Below are positions 1 to 6,499 of a DNA stretch of 33,928 nt, piece by piece. The position numbers were made by a program, and so were the translations under genes. Position 1 is the stretch's first letter. Each line of letters starts with the position of its first letter. The stretch is from positions 1 through 33,928 of the IMG/VR virus record IMGVR_UViG_3300034374_005257; one strand, 5' to 3'. Below the pieces are notes generated by a model that worked only from the letters and a program-made list of their open reading frames with translations, made no database searches and had not been told where the DNA came from. Source of the DNA: a virus.

Positions 1-192
1 TTTCAGGGTGATTGATGACATTTTATGAGTGTGAATAACATCTTCTTCAGTGTGTCCGTAAGCATTGCAAGAGAAACAAAAAGTGTGGCCATCGGAATAC
101 AAAGAGTTTGCATCAGATGACCCACAGTTATCACACGGTAAGTGCCTGACGAACTCGCTTTCGCAGTTCTGCGTATGTCCGTGTTTGTGCAT
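1..192 (-). CDS. DNA primase-helicase (T7 gp4-like), N-terminal fragment
   Basis: This is the first 64 codons of a T7 gp4-type primase-helicase; the gene runs off the left edge of the window. The reading frame contains HLPCDNCGSS, then SLYSDGHTFCFSCNAYGH. This matches the T7 gp4 N-terminal zinc-binding domain, with four Cys in two CxxC pairs, which recognises the primase template site on single-stranded DNA. The ATG at 192 is the first good start in this frame and gives a ten-residue lead-in typical of the family. It overlaps the end of the preceding small ORF by 62 bases. The rest of the protein (TOPRIM primase and RecA-like helicase) is outside the window. The family call is firm; the exact start is less so, because no Shine-Dalgarno sequence is obvious. 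Confidence 0.9.
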   Translation of the reverse strand, partial: MHKHGHTQNCESEFVRHLPCDNCGSSDANSLYSDGHTFCFSCNAYGHTEEDVIHTHKMSSITLK

Positions 193-340
193 CGTGATAA
201 TCGAACCAGGAATCAATCGCTCGGTAGAAACCTTCAAGCAGGTTGTCTACAGTTTCAGGTTGCTCAGCGTCTACATCAGCGAGCCAGTCACTGAATTGTT
301 CAGCGTAGTAATCAGCAGTGCCGTAAGTCAAGTTAGCCAT
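131..340 (-). CDS. Small acidic protein of unknown function between endonuclease I and primase
   Basis: A 69-residue ORF beginning MANLTYGTADYYAEQF and ending in a basic stretch, AELRKRVRQALTV. The first two thirds are acidic and rich in aromatic residues; the last third is basic. I recognise no domain. It starts inside the last codons of the endonuclease I gene and ends inside the start of the primase gene. That overlap chain is typical of a real co-translated phage gene and fits the tight packing around it. A role in replication is only a guess from position. Confidence 0.65.
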   Translation of the reverse strand: MANLTYGTADYYAEQFSDWLADVDAEQPETVDNLLEGFYRAIDSWFDYHDAQTRTYAELRKRVRQALTV

Positions 341-684
341 TCAATGGGGATGGAATGAAATGAACAGTATTGAAAGCCGTGCTTCTCGCACCACTTTGCG
401 TAGGTTGTTTTAGATCCTTTGTAGATCTTATTGTAAGGAGCTTGAAAGACGAACCGAATGTCTAAGTCGGGATTCGCTTTCTTCACTGCGATCATCTTCC
501 TGCGATCTTCCTCCGTCAGGCGTCCCTTTGTTTCTAAGTAGACACCATTCGGTAAAAGAAAGTCGGGTGTGTAGTTGCATTGAAGAATGTAAGGAACTTT
601 GGTTGACTCGTATTCAAATTCTACCTTCAAGCTGGAGAGAAGGTCAGCAACCCTCTCTTCCAAACCTGAACGGTATCTAGGCAT
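328..684 (-). CDS. Endonuclease I, Holliday-junction resolvase (T7 gp3-like)
   Basis: A 118-residue homologue of T7 endonuclease I, which resolves branched DNA and helps degrade host DNA to supply nucleotides. The diagnostic blocks are present: RSGLEERV near the N-terminus, FEYES, VPY, YTPDFLLPNG, YLETKG, LDIRFVF, YKGS and a C-terminal IPIEWL. The metal-binding catalytic residues match T7 E20, D55, E65 and K67 as E9, D41, E51 and K53. The protein is shorter than the 149-residue T7 protein, lacking the N-terminal lead-in and the basic C-terminal tail. Its ATG overlaps the SSB stop codon as TGATG. It sits in the T7 order of RNA polymerase, SSB, endonuclease, primase. Confidence 0.95.
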   Translation of the reverse strand: MPRYRSGLEERVADLLSSLKVEFEYESTKVPYILQCNYTPDFLLPNGVYLETKGRLTEEDRRKMIAVKKANPDLDIRFVFQAPYNKIYKGSKTTYAKWCEKHGFQYCSFHSIPIEWLT

Positions 685-1247
685 CAGAAGTCGTCTTCAA
701 TCTCTTGGGTAGGAGTGATGTTGGGTTCAGAAGCCTTGAAACCCTTTGTTTGGCCAAAGAGAGCCGCCACTTCAGTTTCACCAAGATCGCCTGCATCAAC
801 ACCTGCAGAGGTGCCAACGGAGACAACCTGGACTCCGACAAGCTTAAGACTTGTACCGTACGTGACACCATCGCGGAGGATGTATGGTTTCTGACGGAAG
901 GCAAGTTTAACGGTGCTACCACTGTAGATGGGAGTACTTTCATCGGTGATAGGTGTGCCTTCTGTATCCACCACGGGCGGACGTGTGTCTTCATTCCAAC
1001 TGAACTTAACTTTGTACTTGTTATCTGCAACCTCTTCCCAAGGCTCAGGCTTGAGAGTAGACCGCTTAGGATTCTTGAGCTTAGATTCTGCCCACTTGAG
1101 AGAATCAACACGATCCTCCTCAAGACGCTCGACAAGTTCTTTATCGACAAGAGCAGACAGAGAGTAGCCAAACTTACTTGGCTTCAGTACAGCTTGATAA
1201 CCTTCAAGGACAACAGGCTGTTGGGTAACGTGAATAGGTTGTGCCAT
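684..1247 (-). CDS. Single-stranded DNA-binding protein (T7 gp2.5-like)
   Basis: A 187-residue protein in the exact position of T7 gene 2.5, between RNA polymerase and endonuclease I. It should coat single-stranded DNA and organise the replisome. Sequence similarity to T7 gp2.5 is weak by eye. The C-terminus, however, is an acidic tail ending in an aromatic residue (EIEDDF), the hallmark of gp2.5-type SSBs, whose tail contacts polymerase and helicase. An upstream TTG at 1253 would extend the frame. I chose the ATG at 1247 because it forms a TAATG overlap with the polymerase stop codon, the coupling used repeatedly in this genome. Confidence 0.85.
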   Translation of the reverse strand: MAQPIHVTQQPVVLEGYQAVLKPSKFGYSLSALVDKELVERLEEDRVDSLKWAESKLKNPKRSTLKPEPWEEVADNKYKVKFSWNEDTRPPVVDTEGTPITDESTPIYSGSTVKLAFRQKPYILRDGVTYGTSLKLVGVQVVSVGTSAGVDAGDLGETEVAALFGQTKGFKASEPNITPTQEIEDDF

Positions 1248-3586
1248 TAGCAAAAAAAGTAGGTGGATTCGATGACGGATTCTGGTTCAAGATCTCCGAC
1301 AATCGGTGGTTCGGTCTCCGCTCCTATGTGAGAAGCGAAGTCCCGCAGGTAGTCATGCTCTGCAAAGAGGTGCATGTAGGTTTCTCGTACAATGGAGGAC
1401 AAGGAAGACATGTCCGTTGCACGACAAAGGACAGAATCATGAATGAGAGCAATGGGTGAATCAAACCGTAAGACACTCAAATGTAACAAGCTTGCATCGA
1501 GGCTGTGGATAAGATTAGGAGCTGTTGCGTTCTTGTGATGGTTGAGATCAACCTCATCAGAATCATCAACTGCTACCTGCATCTTACAACGACCCAAAAG
1601 CTGTAACTCAATAGAGACAATCAGCTTCTTGTTTAGCTTTTGATGAACAACAAATCCAGATGGTGTTGTCCAACGCAGATACTCTTTACCAGATTTAATA
1701 GCAGTTGCTACTTCATCTTCGATCCATTTCATGACAGCCATAGGACCAGGTACGACAACATCCATGGCATTGCGTACAGCCTTAACTGTCTTAGTTAGAT
1801 CCTCTTTGCTGATTTCTACACCCTTCTCTTTAAGTGCGTCTCTGATGTACCCACGATTTGAGAAGGGTTTGGCATTGTAAGGGACGGTCATTACGACACG
1901 CTTAACTGTCTTTCTATCCATGTAAGGTTGGATAGATTCAGGGCAGTGAGGCGTGGCTTCTTCAGCAACAACCTTGTATGCGTCCTGTGGCTTATCACCA
2001 GGTAAGACATTCACAAGACGTGCTGTAGACTTATCTCTAGCTAATCCAGCTAGGATTTGTAGACCTGAACAAGTAGCATCTGTAGCTACCATAAGACGTG
2101 TGAACTGCCTATCGGCAACTACGACACAATGATAGTACTCTTCTGCTGCTGCTAGAAACTGCCAAGGTTCCTCTACATTCTCCCAAAGGTGTAAATTACC
2201 AATGGGATTTTGCGATATGAGTGTGAATAATTCATGATTATTTCTTGCCCATTCAAGACGCTCAGCCATTGGTGCTTTATCAAGACCGAATGTAGTAGCT
2301 ACTTGAAAGGCTAACCAATCCTCAGATTCAGGTGTTACATAAGCACCTTCATAGAAAATTAATAGACTTTTTCCAAAGTCTGTATCTTGAGGAGTAAGGA
2401 AGGCAGGAATAGGATAAGCTCTTCCTCTATAGTCAAAGCTCCAAGGTATGTAAAACTTAGCTACGTCCTTGAACCTTTTCACTGCCTCCAGTGTCATCCG
2501 AGTGCGACAAGATTTCTTAAACTCTTGTGCATTCAGATTCATTACCTCTGCCGCTGCTCTTCGATATACTTTACGAGACTCTCTGTTCTCTGCAATATCG
2601 TAAGGCTTTGGAGGTAATTCATGATTCACTATAGGGAGGAACTTACCAACTGCTCGTTCCAATCTATCTAGTTCTTCCGCAACCCCTACAATAAAAGGAT
2701 TTAGAGTAAAGGCAACCTTCTGAATCTTGTTCAGAAAGTTGATCGGTGTTTCTCCCTGTATACATGTGGGATCGCCCCTGCGTACCAGATCATGCCCACG
2801 CATAACCTCATTCAGTAAGTACCCACCAGCACGTTCGTTTGTCCAATCGTTGGGTTCAATCAACATAGGCCAAGCAAGCGGAGCAAATAGCTCAGCATCA
2901 CTCATCACCTTGTCCTTGATTGAGATGAACTCAGGCGTAGGTACGACGTAGTTAACACGCTTGCGCCCCTCTTGACGCATGTCTTTAGTGAACCACTGTG
3001 ATGTCTCAATGATACAATCAAGTAACCACGCACCGAGTTTGATGCGGTTTGCTCTGCCCCATGATTGCCATTGTTGAATATCACTACGGTTCATCAATGT
3101 TTGAATGACCGTTAGCTTCTGCTCAGTACCACATGACTTGTGCCAGTAGTTCTTCTTCAAGGTGTTGAGAAGACCAGGTGCACATCGTTCATAGTAACGC
3201 ATCTGACATTCAGCTTCAACAGCTGAACCGATACCATCACATACGGATTGAACTTGATCACTGCCTTCCTTATAACTGAACACCTTATCAAAGGTTAGCT
3301 TGAGTGCAATAGCTGCAGCAGCAAGAGGTTCAAGCTCACTGATGTATTGTGCAATCTCTTTGAATGCAACACCAGTTTTACCTTCATGGATACGATTGTT
3401 TGTATCCTCAAGACGCTTCACCAATATAGGTAAAAGCATATCAATGGACGCAATACCATATACCGCAGCAGATGCGTAGCTGCGTTGCTGTAATGCGTCC
3501 GTGTTATCCCGTAATCGCTTGAGTCCCTGACGTATCTGATCACGCTCAAGCTGCACCTGTTCATCAATTTGAGCAGGTGTAGGCAT
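1247..3586 (-). CDS. DNA-directed RNA polymerase, single-subunit T7 type (gp1)
   Basis: A 779-residue phage RNA polymerase that should transcribe the middle and late genes. Visible landmarks are the DYRGRAYP block near residue 385 (T7 has DWRGRVYA); motif A, ATDATCSGLQ, with D503; motif B, KRVVMTVPYNAKPF, with K562 and Y570 spaced as T7 K631 and Y639; and motif C, LIHDSV, with D717. It is about 100 residues shorter than T7 RNAP (883), mainly in the N-terminal half. It ends in YFFC rather than the T7 C-terminal FAFA foot. The start has a good Shine-Dalgarno sequence (GGGAGG) and a TGATG overlap with the small ORF upstream. It ends the small-gene early cluster and is probably read by host RNA polymerase from the promoters near 6240-6805. 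Confidence 0.97.
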   Translation of the reverse strand: MPTPAQIDEQVQLERDQIRQGLKRLRDNTDALQQRSYASAAVYGIASIDMLLPILVKRLEDTNNRIHEGKTGVAFKEIAQYISELEPLAAAAIALKLTFDKVFSYKEGSDQVQSVCDGIGSAVEAECQMRYYERCAPGLLNTLKKNYWHKSCGTEQKLTVIQTLMNRSDIQQWQSWGRANRIKLGAWLLDCIIETSQWFTKDMRQEGRKRVNYVVPTPEFISIKDKVMSDAELFAPLAWPMLIEPNDWTNERAGGYLLNEVMRGHDLVRRGDPTCIQGETPINFLNKIQKVAFTLNPFIVGVAEELDRLERAVGKFLPIVNHELPPKPYDIAENRESRKVYRRAAAEVMNLNAQEFKKSCRTRMTLEAVKRFKDVAKFYIPWSFDYRGRAYPIPAFLTPQDTDFGKSLLIFYEGAYVTPESEDWLAFQVATTFGLDKAPMAERLEWARNNHELFTLISQNPIGNLHLWENVEEPWQFLAAAEEYYHCVVVADRQFTRLMVATDATCSGLQILAGLARDKSTARLVNVLPGDKPQDAYKVVAEEATPHCPESIQPYMDRKTVKRVVMTVPYNAKPFSNRGYIRDALKEKGVEISKEDLTKTVKAVRNAMDVVVPGPMAVMKWIEDEVATAIKSGKEYLRWTTPSGFVVHQKLNKKLIVSIELQLLGRCKMQVAVDDSDEVDLNHHKNATAPNLIHSLDASLLHLSVLRFDSPIALIHDSVLCRATDMSSLSSIVRETYMHLFAEHDYLRDFASHIGAETEPPIVGDLEPESVIESTYFFC

Positions 3587-3696
3587 CAGTTATCCTCCCA
3601 ATCAAGAGGCACCTCTACCTCATCAAGACACACAAGCTGTGCAAGCTCAGGATACTGTTCAGCAAACTCGTTGAACTCTTCAGTCGTCAGAATCAT
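3586..3696 (-). CDS. Acidic 36-residue protein just upstream of RNA polymerase
   Basis: A short acidic ORF (MILTTEEFNEFAEQYPELAQ..., ending LDWEDN) with about ten Glu/Asp residues and no Lys or Arg. It starts inside the end of the preceding gene, overlapping by 17 bases in another frame. Its TGA overlaps the RNA polymerase ATG as TGATG, and its last codons carry the polymerase ribosome-binding site. It may be a genuine small host-interaction protein, or chiefly a translational coupler for the polymerase. No family is recognised. Confidence 0.55.
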   Translation of the reverse strand: MILTTEEFNEFAEQYPELAQLVCLDEVEVPLDWEDN

Positions 3697-4009
3697 AATC
3701 GGAAATGTCAGCAGGTGAAAGGAAATGAATAGACTCGTGATCACACACTACAAACTCACAGTTGCGTGTGTTGATTAGCTCGTTGACTTTACGTTGTGCA
3801 GCAGAATGTTTGCGATACACATACTCAGTGACCTTGTGTGTGTCAAGATCAGTAGCACGGATGACACAGCATACACTACTAGGTAGCTCCCATCCGCCTA
3901 CCTTCCAAGACATTACCTCCTCGAACGTGTGCGGTACAAAGAAGTCATCAGGTGCGTCCTTGTATTCTTGCCAGTTGTTGTCATAGTAAGGCTTACGTTT
4001 ACCACTCAT
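3680..4009 (-). CDS. Early protein of unknown function, 109 residues
   Basis: The protein begins MSGKRKPYYDNNWQEYKDAP and ends in an acidic tail, DISDYDSDD. The middle contains two Cys in VCCVIRATDL and a YVYRKHSAAQRKVNEL segment, suggesting a small mixed alpha/beta fold. I do not recognise the family. It belongs to the overlapping early-gene chain: it begins within the last codons of the 54-residue ORF upstream and ends over the start of the 36-residue ORF. Early genes in this position of T7-like phages often encode inhibitors or modifiers of host proteins, but nothing in the sequence shows that directly. Confidence 0.7.
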   Translation of the reverse strand: MSGKRKPYYDNNWQEYKDAPDDFFVPHTFEEVMSWKVGGWELPSSVCCVIRATDLDTHKVTEYVYRKHSAAQRKVNELINTRNCEFVVCDHESIHFLSPADISDYDSDD

Positions 4010-4163
4010 CTGTTTGTTTAACGTTTAGTAGTTGATCATTACGTTCACGGGACAACTCTAAAGCTTTCCATGCGGCTTGCTCAGAGTCGGGTGCTAGGAG
4101 ATACCAAACACCTGAACGAAGAGTGATTTCATACTCACGAAGTCCTTTGTAAGTTGTGTACAT
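3999..4163 (-). CDS. Early protein of unknown function, 54 residues
   Basis: The ORF starts MYTTYKGLREYEITLRSGVW, followed by a helix-like part, SEQAAWKALELSRERND. It may be a compact strand-strand-helix domain. Its TAA falls 11 bases inside the following gene, and its 5' end overlaps the end of the membrane-protein ORF upstream by 70 bases. Composition is ordinary and coding-like. No family is recognised. The start is the only ATG in frame that preserves the overlap pattern. Confidence 0.55.
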   Translation of the reverse strand: MYTTYKGLREYEITLRSGVWYLLAPDSEQAAWKALELSRERNDQLLNVKQTDEW

Positions 4164-4294
4164 TTGTCGTTAAGTTGATGAACAAAGAGACCAGATGTGT
4201 AGCCACAAGTATACACAAACGCGATACTTGCAGCCACTATGAGTGTGAAATACTGTAGGTATTGTCCTACTAATACATCGCTAGGGAGTTTCAT
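4094..4294 (-). CDS. Small membrane protein with one transmembrane helix
   Basis: A 66-residue protein. Residues about 8-32 (VGQYLQYFTLIVAASIAFVY and on) form a hydrophobic membrane helix, followed by GLFVHQLND and a soluble tail with KCTQLTKD. The start at 4294 (MKLPSDVLVG) overlaps the upstream ORF by 14 bases; an ATG at 4321 would add nine residues of mixed character. Small single-pass proteins with a Gly-x-x-x-His-x-Leu-Asn-Asp tail recur in cyanophages, to my knowledge without assigned function. A holin role is possible but not favoured, because the lysis genes lie elsewhere near 12000. The sizeable overlap with the next gene lowers confidence a little. Confidence 0.55.
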   Translation of the reverse strand: MKLPSDVLVGQYLQYFTLIVAASIAFVYTCGYTSGLFVHQLNDKCTQLTKDFVSMKSLFVQVFGIS

Positions 4295-4448
4295 CGAAGT
4301 CAAAGTAAAGGTCAATCTCAAACCAAATGCGTTGATGTAACGCCTCTGCTAGTTGATCATCATTCCAATCTGCGTCCCTGTTGATGAGCGCAGATGTGAT
4401 GCCACGTTCAATGCAATCTTCAAGGATTGCTTGGATGTTAGGTGTCAT
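4281..4448 (-). CDS. Early acidic protein of unknown function, 55 residues
   Basis: The ORF begins MTPNIQAILEDCIERGITSA and ends in the acidic, aromatic stretch YFDFDETP. The order looks like helix, turn (NRDADWNDDQ), helix. The pattern of a short N-terminal helix followed by WNDDQLAEALHQRIW suggests a small helical bundle. The ATG overlaps the stop of the preceding gene by four bases (ATGA), and the 3' end overlaps the membrane-protein start. Both support translation. No domain family is recognised. Confidence 0.6.
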   Translation of the reverse strand: MTPNIQAILEDCIERGITSALINRDADWNDDQLAEALHQRIWFEIDLYFDFDETP

Positions 4449-4636
4449 ACTCCGTGCTCCAGTGCTTTGTCTTGCAGTTCGTCAAGAATGCCAGAGATAA
4501 CTACAGCTTCATCATTGCTGATGTTACGCATCACATCATCGTTAGAGATTGCACGGTTGATAAGTCTCAGTAGTGGCATGAACTCATCAGGAAAGACATC
4601 AACCTTGATGGCTGTGTCGTGGATAGAGTTAGTCAT
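4445..4636 (-). CDS. Early 63-residue protein, paralogue B of a duplicated pair
   Basis: This protein begins MTNSIHDTAIKVDVFPDEF and continues with hydrophobic and acidic helices (LLRLINRAISNDD, VVISGILDELQDKALEHG). It is a clear paralogue of the 63-residue gene at 4943-5134. Residues 1-14 are identical, PDEF is shared, and the rest aligns without gaps as NRA...LD...ALE. At the DNA level the first 57 bases of the two genes differ at only about five positions. The conserved N-terminus with a diverging C-terminus suggests a common binding function with different partners. The biochemical role is unknown. Confidence 0.75.
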   Translation of the reverse strand: MTNSIHDTAIKVDVFPDEFMPLLRLINRAISNDDVMRNISNDEAVVISGILDELQDKALEHGV

Positions 4637-4640
4637 CTAA

Positions 4641-4946
4641 TTAATACGATTGGGTTTGAGTGAGAATAAATAGAAGTTCAAGACCGGGAGGTTCAATCTT
4701 CCCATCAGCATTAAGTTCTGCCTCTACGTAAACAGCACGCAGGCCTCCACTTTCAACAGTTGTCCGTTTGTCCCATGCGTCGTTTAGCCTCTTGTGAGCA
4801 GCGAGAATAAGTTGCACCAATGTAGGTACTTGATACCCGCTCTTTGTTGCCCATTTCCACTCAACATGTTTCAGCACACTATGCACACGTTCGAAGTTAA
4901 ACGTGTTGAGACAGTACTCAATGGCTTCTTGCTTGTAGTTAGTCAT
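4641..4946 (-). CDS. Conserved-looking early protein, 101 residues, function unknown
   Basis: The protein runs MTNYKQEAIEYCLNTFNFER, then VLKHVEWKWA, VPTLVQLILAAHKRLNDAW and a C-terminal beta-like part, GLRAVYVEAE...LELLFIL. The combination of VEWKW with a following helix recurs in small phage proteins. I remember such proteins in marine phages only as hypothetical. The gene lies between the two members of a duplicated pair, and its ATG overlaps the upstream stop by four bases (ATGA). The N-terminal MTN matches the start of both neighbours. Confidence 0.75.
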   Translation of the reverse strand: MTNYKQEAIEYCLNTFNFERVHSVLKHVEWKWATKSGYQVPTLVQLILAAHKRLNDAWDKRTTVESGGLRAVYVEAELNADGKIEPPGLELLFILTQTQSY

Positions 4947-5134
4947 TCAGCATACTCCAAAGCAAGGGACTTGAAATCATCTAACCAACCGACAACTAGG
5001 TTAAACTCTTCAGGTGTCATGATCTCAACCATACGGTTGGTATCTAATGCACGATTGAGTACCTTGATGATTGGCTTGAACTCATCGGGGTAGACATCAA
5101 CCTTGATGGCTGTATCGTGAATAGAGTTAGTCAT
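4943..5134 (-). CDS. Early 63-residue protein, paralogue A of a duplicated pair
   Basis: The ORF begins MTNSIHDTAIKVDVYPDEF and continues with IIKVLNRALDTNRMVEIMTP and EEFNLVVGWLDDFKSLALEY. It has the same length and N-terminus as the gene at 4445-4636. Its start codon overlaps the stop of the 47-residue gene upstream as TAATG, and its own stop overlaps the next gene's ATG. The first half may be a short beta hairpin and the second half two amphipathic helices. No known family is recognised. Confidence 0.75.
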   Translation of the reverse strand: MTNSIHDTAIKVDVYPDEFKPIIKVLNRALDTNRMVEIMTPEEFNLVVGWLDDFKSLALEYAE

Positions 5135-5277
5135 TAAGCAGCCTCCGCATCTTCGAGAGCAGCTTCAAGCGCATCACATCGGTTACCCCATGTGATCTTG
5201 CTGTACATGTCATCAGCAATCATGAGTTGCTCTTCAGCATATTCAAGTTGTTGACGTAGGTATTCAATCTCGGACAT
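5134..5277 (-). CDS. Early coiled-coil protein, 47 residues
   Basis: The protein MSEIEYLRQQLEYAEEQLMI... reads as a charged, heptad-like helix for its first 25 residues. A short ITWGNRCD link follows, then an acidic Ala-rich helix ending EDAEAA. Its size and composition suggest an oligomerising or protein-binding peptide. A GGAG ribosome-binding site lies about ten bases before the ATG, and the TAA overlaps the next ATG as TAATG. The 80 bases upstream carry two copies of a 13-base repeat, so this may be the first gene of its transcript. The ORF looks real; the function is unknown. Confidence 0.65.
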   Translation of the reverse strand: MSEIEYLRQQLEYAEEQLMIADDMYSKITWGNRCDALEAALEDAEAA

Positions 5278-5355
5278 AATTAACTCCATTGATAAACAAT
5301 GAGGGTGAGTCCCTCAGAAAGGGAGACACAACATGTGCGTCCCTGAGTGAGAGAG
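5278..5355 (-). promoter_or_regulatory. Intergenic leader with repeated CTCAGGGACGCAC-type boxes
   Basis: This short gap holds GTGCGTCCCTGAGT at 5335-5348 and a variant, GTGAGTCCCTCAG, at 5305-5317 (plus-strand reading). The same 14 bases recur at 5988-6001, before the next gene upstream. On the coding strand the box reads ACTCAGGGACGCAC. It loosely resembles the start-site part of a T7-class promoter (CACTATAGGGA). The placement before genes suggests a promoter or processing element, but no experiment or wider alignment supports this here. Confidence 0.35.
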
Positions 5356-5658
5356 TCAAACGTTATCAAGAACCCACTGACAGTATGTCTCGATGACATG
5401 CCATACCATGACCTGTATCATACCTTGAACACTCGTAGTATTCTTGGCAACGATAGACATGAAGTCATCACCGAGAGTGTCATAACAAACATCCTCGATG
5501 TCGTCTTCATAGTCATGGAAGAACTTGGTAGTCTCGTGGTAGTAAATGAAACCAGAGACACCCATGGCACAACCATGATTGGCTATGTCACGTACTTCAT
5601 CCATATCTGTGAAGCGCTCAGCGAGCACATCAGTCAGGGTTTGTGTGTAAAACAACAT
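5356..5658 (-). CDS. Early protein resembling the DUF7222 family
   Basis: A protein of about 100 residues with the block DIANHGCAMGVSGFIYYHET, followed by an acidic FFHDYEDDIEDVCYDTLGDD. The pattern NHGxxxGxSGFIYYxxTxxFxxxxxxxI is one I associate with small phage proteins of the DUF7222 group, function unknown. I took the ATG at 5658 (MLFYTQTLTDVLAERF). A start at 5688 would add ten hydrophobic residues, making a membrane or signal segment that such proteins normally lack. The gene lies among the early genes, with a 28-base gap to the next ORF downstream. The family match is from memory and moderate. Confidence 0.65.
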   Translation of the reverse strand: MLFYTQTLTDVLAERFTDMDEVRDIANHGCAMGVSGFIYYHETTKFFHDYEDDIEDVCYDTLGDDFMSIVAKNTTSVQGMIQVMVWHVIETYCQWVLDNV

Positions 5659-5719
5659 GATTAGCGTAAGTAAACTACAGAAAAGCATCAACGATGTGAT
5701 GCCAAAGTGTAACTAACTA

Positions 5720-5965
5720 TCAACCAAGCTGAAGAGCAAGGGTAGAAGTACGAGCTGCATTGATGCAGTTCTCGTTAACCCAGAACCCAAGGCTCATGTT
5801 CTTGTTGAGCAACAGGTTAGCAATAGCACGACGGCTAACGTTGCTGTACTGGTAAGAGTAACCATTGCGGAACTCAACAAGCACAGTACCGTAGAAAGGA
5901 TTGACAAGCAGCTGATACACTGCGTCAGAGGTACGGTTGGTAACAGCAATGAAGTTGTTGAACAT
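5720..5965 (-). CDS. KTSC-domain-like early protein, 81 residues
   Basis: The central region, VLVEFRNGYSYQYSNVSRRA, followed by LLLNKNMSLGFWVNENC, matches the KTSC pattern: a strand ending xxFxNGxxYxYxxV, then a helix and Sx(G)xxxN. The domain was first noted at the end of some lysyl-tRNA synthetases and is common as a free small protein in phages. Its function is unknown, with suspected nucleic-acid binding. This is the first clear gene downstream of the long non-coding region with host-type promoters, so it is probably among the first phage proteins made. One copy of the 14-base repeat lies 23 bases upstream of its ATG. Confidence 0.7.
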   Translation of the reverse strand: MFNNFIAVTNRTSDAVYQLLVNPFYGTVLVEFRNGYSYQYSNVSRRAIANLLLNKNMSLGFWVNENCINAARTSTLALQLG

Positions 5966-6239
5966 GTAAACAAAAGCAAGTGAATGAGTGCGTCCCTGAG
6001 TATCGCTTCCACCTCAGCATCAGACGCATGAAGCCATGAGCAAACTTGTATAGCGCCTGTGGCTCGGCGCTGGTGACGGCTAGTCGCCGTTTGGTGGTGC
6101 TCACCCTTCTCGGCGTGACACAGCTGGCACCTAAGGAGTGTACCCTAACCCACAACCGGAACCCGCTCGGCAGTTGTGGCGGCAGTGACCCGTGGTCCTA
6201 CTCAGCTCAACTATTCAGTTGTCTAGGTTCGATGCTCTC

Positions 6240-6268
6240 ACCATAGCATGGCTGAGCTGGTTTGTCAA
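6240..6268 (-). promoter_or_regulatory. Host sigma70-type early promoter
   Basis: On the minus strand the -35 box TTGACA (6268-6263, perfect consensus) is separated by 17 bases from TATGGT (6245-6240, four of six). It faces the early genes and RNA polymerase, with a leader of about 270 bases before the first gene. It would be read by cyanobacterial RNA polymerase at the onset of infection. Confidence 0.55.
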
Positions 6269-6341
6269 GGAGTGGTGGTCGGCTTGTCAGGTGGCACTGT
6301 GCCAAGGGCTGCTTGCCGTATTCAGTTGTCGGTGTCTCTCA

Positions 6342-6415
6342 CTCTCTTGATTGAAGGATCGAGACTCTCCTCACCCTTAACAGGGAGAGTCGAGATACTC
6401 AATCTTCAAAGAGAG
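6342..6415 (-). promoter_or_regulatory. 74-base nested hairpin in the early leader
   Basis: Three nested stems pair across this stretch: CTCTCTT/AAGAGAG (6342-6348 with 6409-6415), GATTGA/TCAATC (6349-6354 with 6399-6404) and GACTCTCC/GGAGAGTC (6363-6370 with 6384-6391), with a 13-base loop. No T run follows on either strand, so it is not a simple terminator. It lies downstream of two of the early promoters. It could be an RNase III processing site as in T7 early mRNA, a small structured RNA, or an element of the genome end. Confidence 0.5.
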
Positions 6416-6499
6416 TGGAGGTGTCAGCCTACAGCACCGAGGTGGTGGACAGTGGCAGCAAGTGGCACATAGTACAGCCTGATCCATTGCAGTGCAGTG

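Noticed and set aside
677-1171. A 164-codon minus-strand frame overlapping the SSB gene
   Set aside because: It is an out-of-frame shadow, very rich in Leu and Ser. The SSB frame has the acidic aromatic tail and the TAATG and TGATG couplings.
5925-6155. A minus-strand 76-codon frame overlapping the KTSC gene start
   Set aside because: It is rich in Arg, Cys and Ser with no acidic pattern, and overlaps the real gene. Most of it lies in the structured non-coding region.
6226-6243. GGTTCGATGCTCTCACCA, resembling a tRNA T-loop and CCA end
   Set aside because: There is no matching T stem, acceptor stem or anticodon arm around it on the plus strand. It appears to be coincidence.
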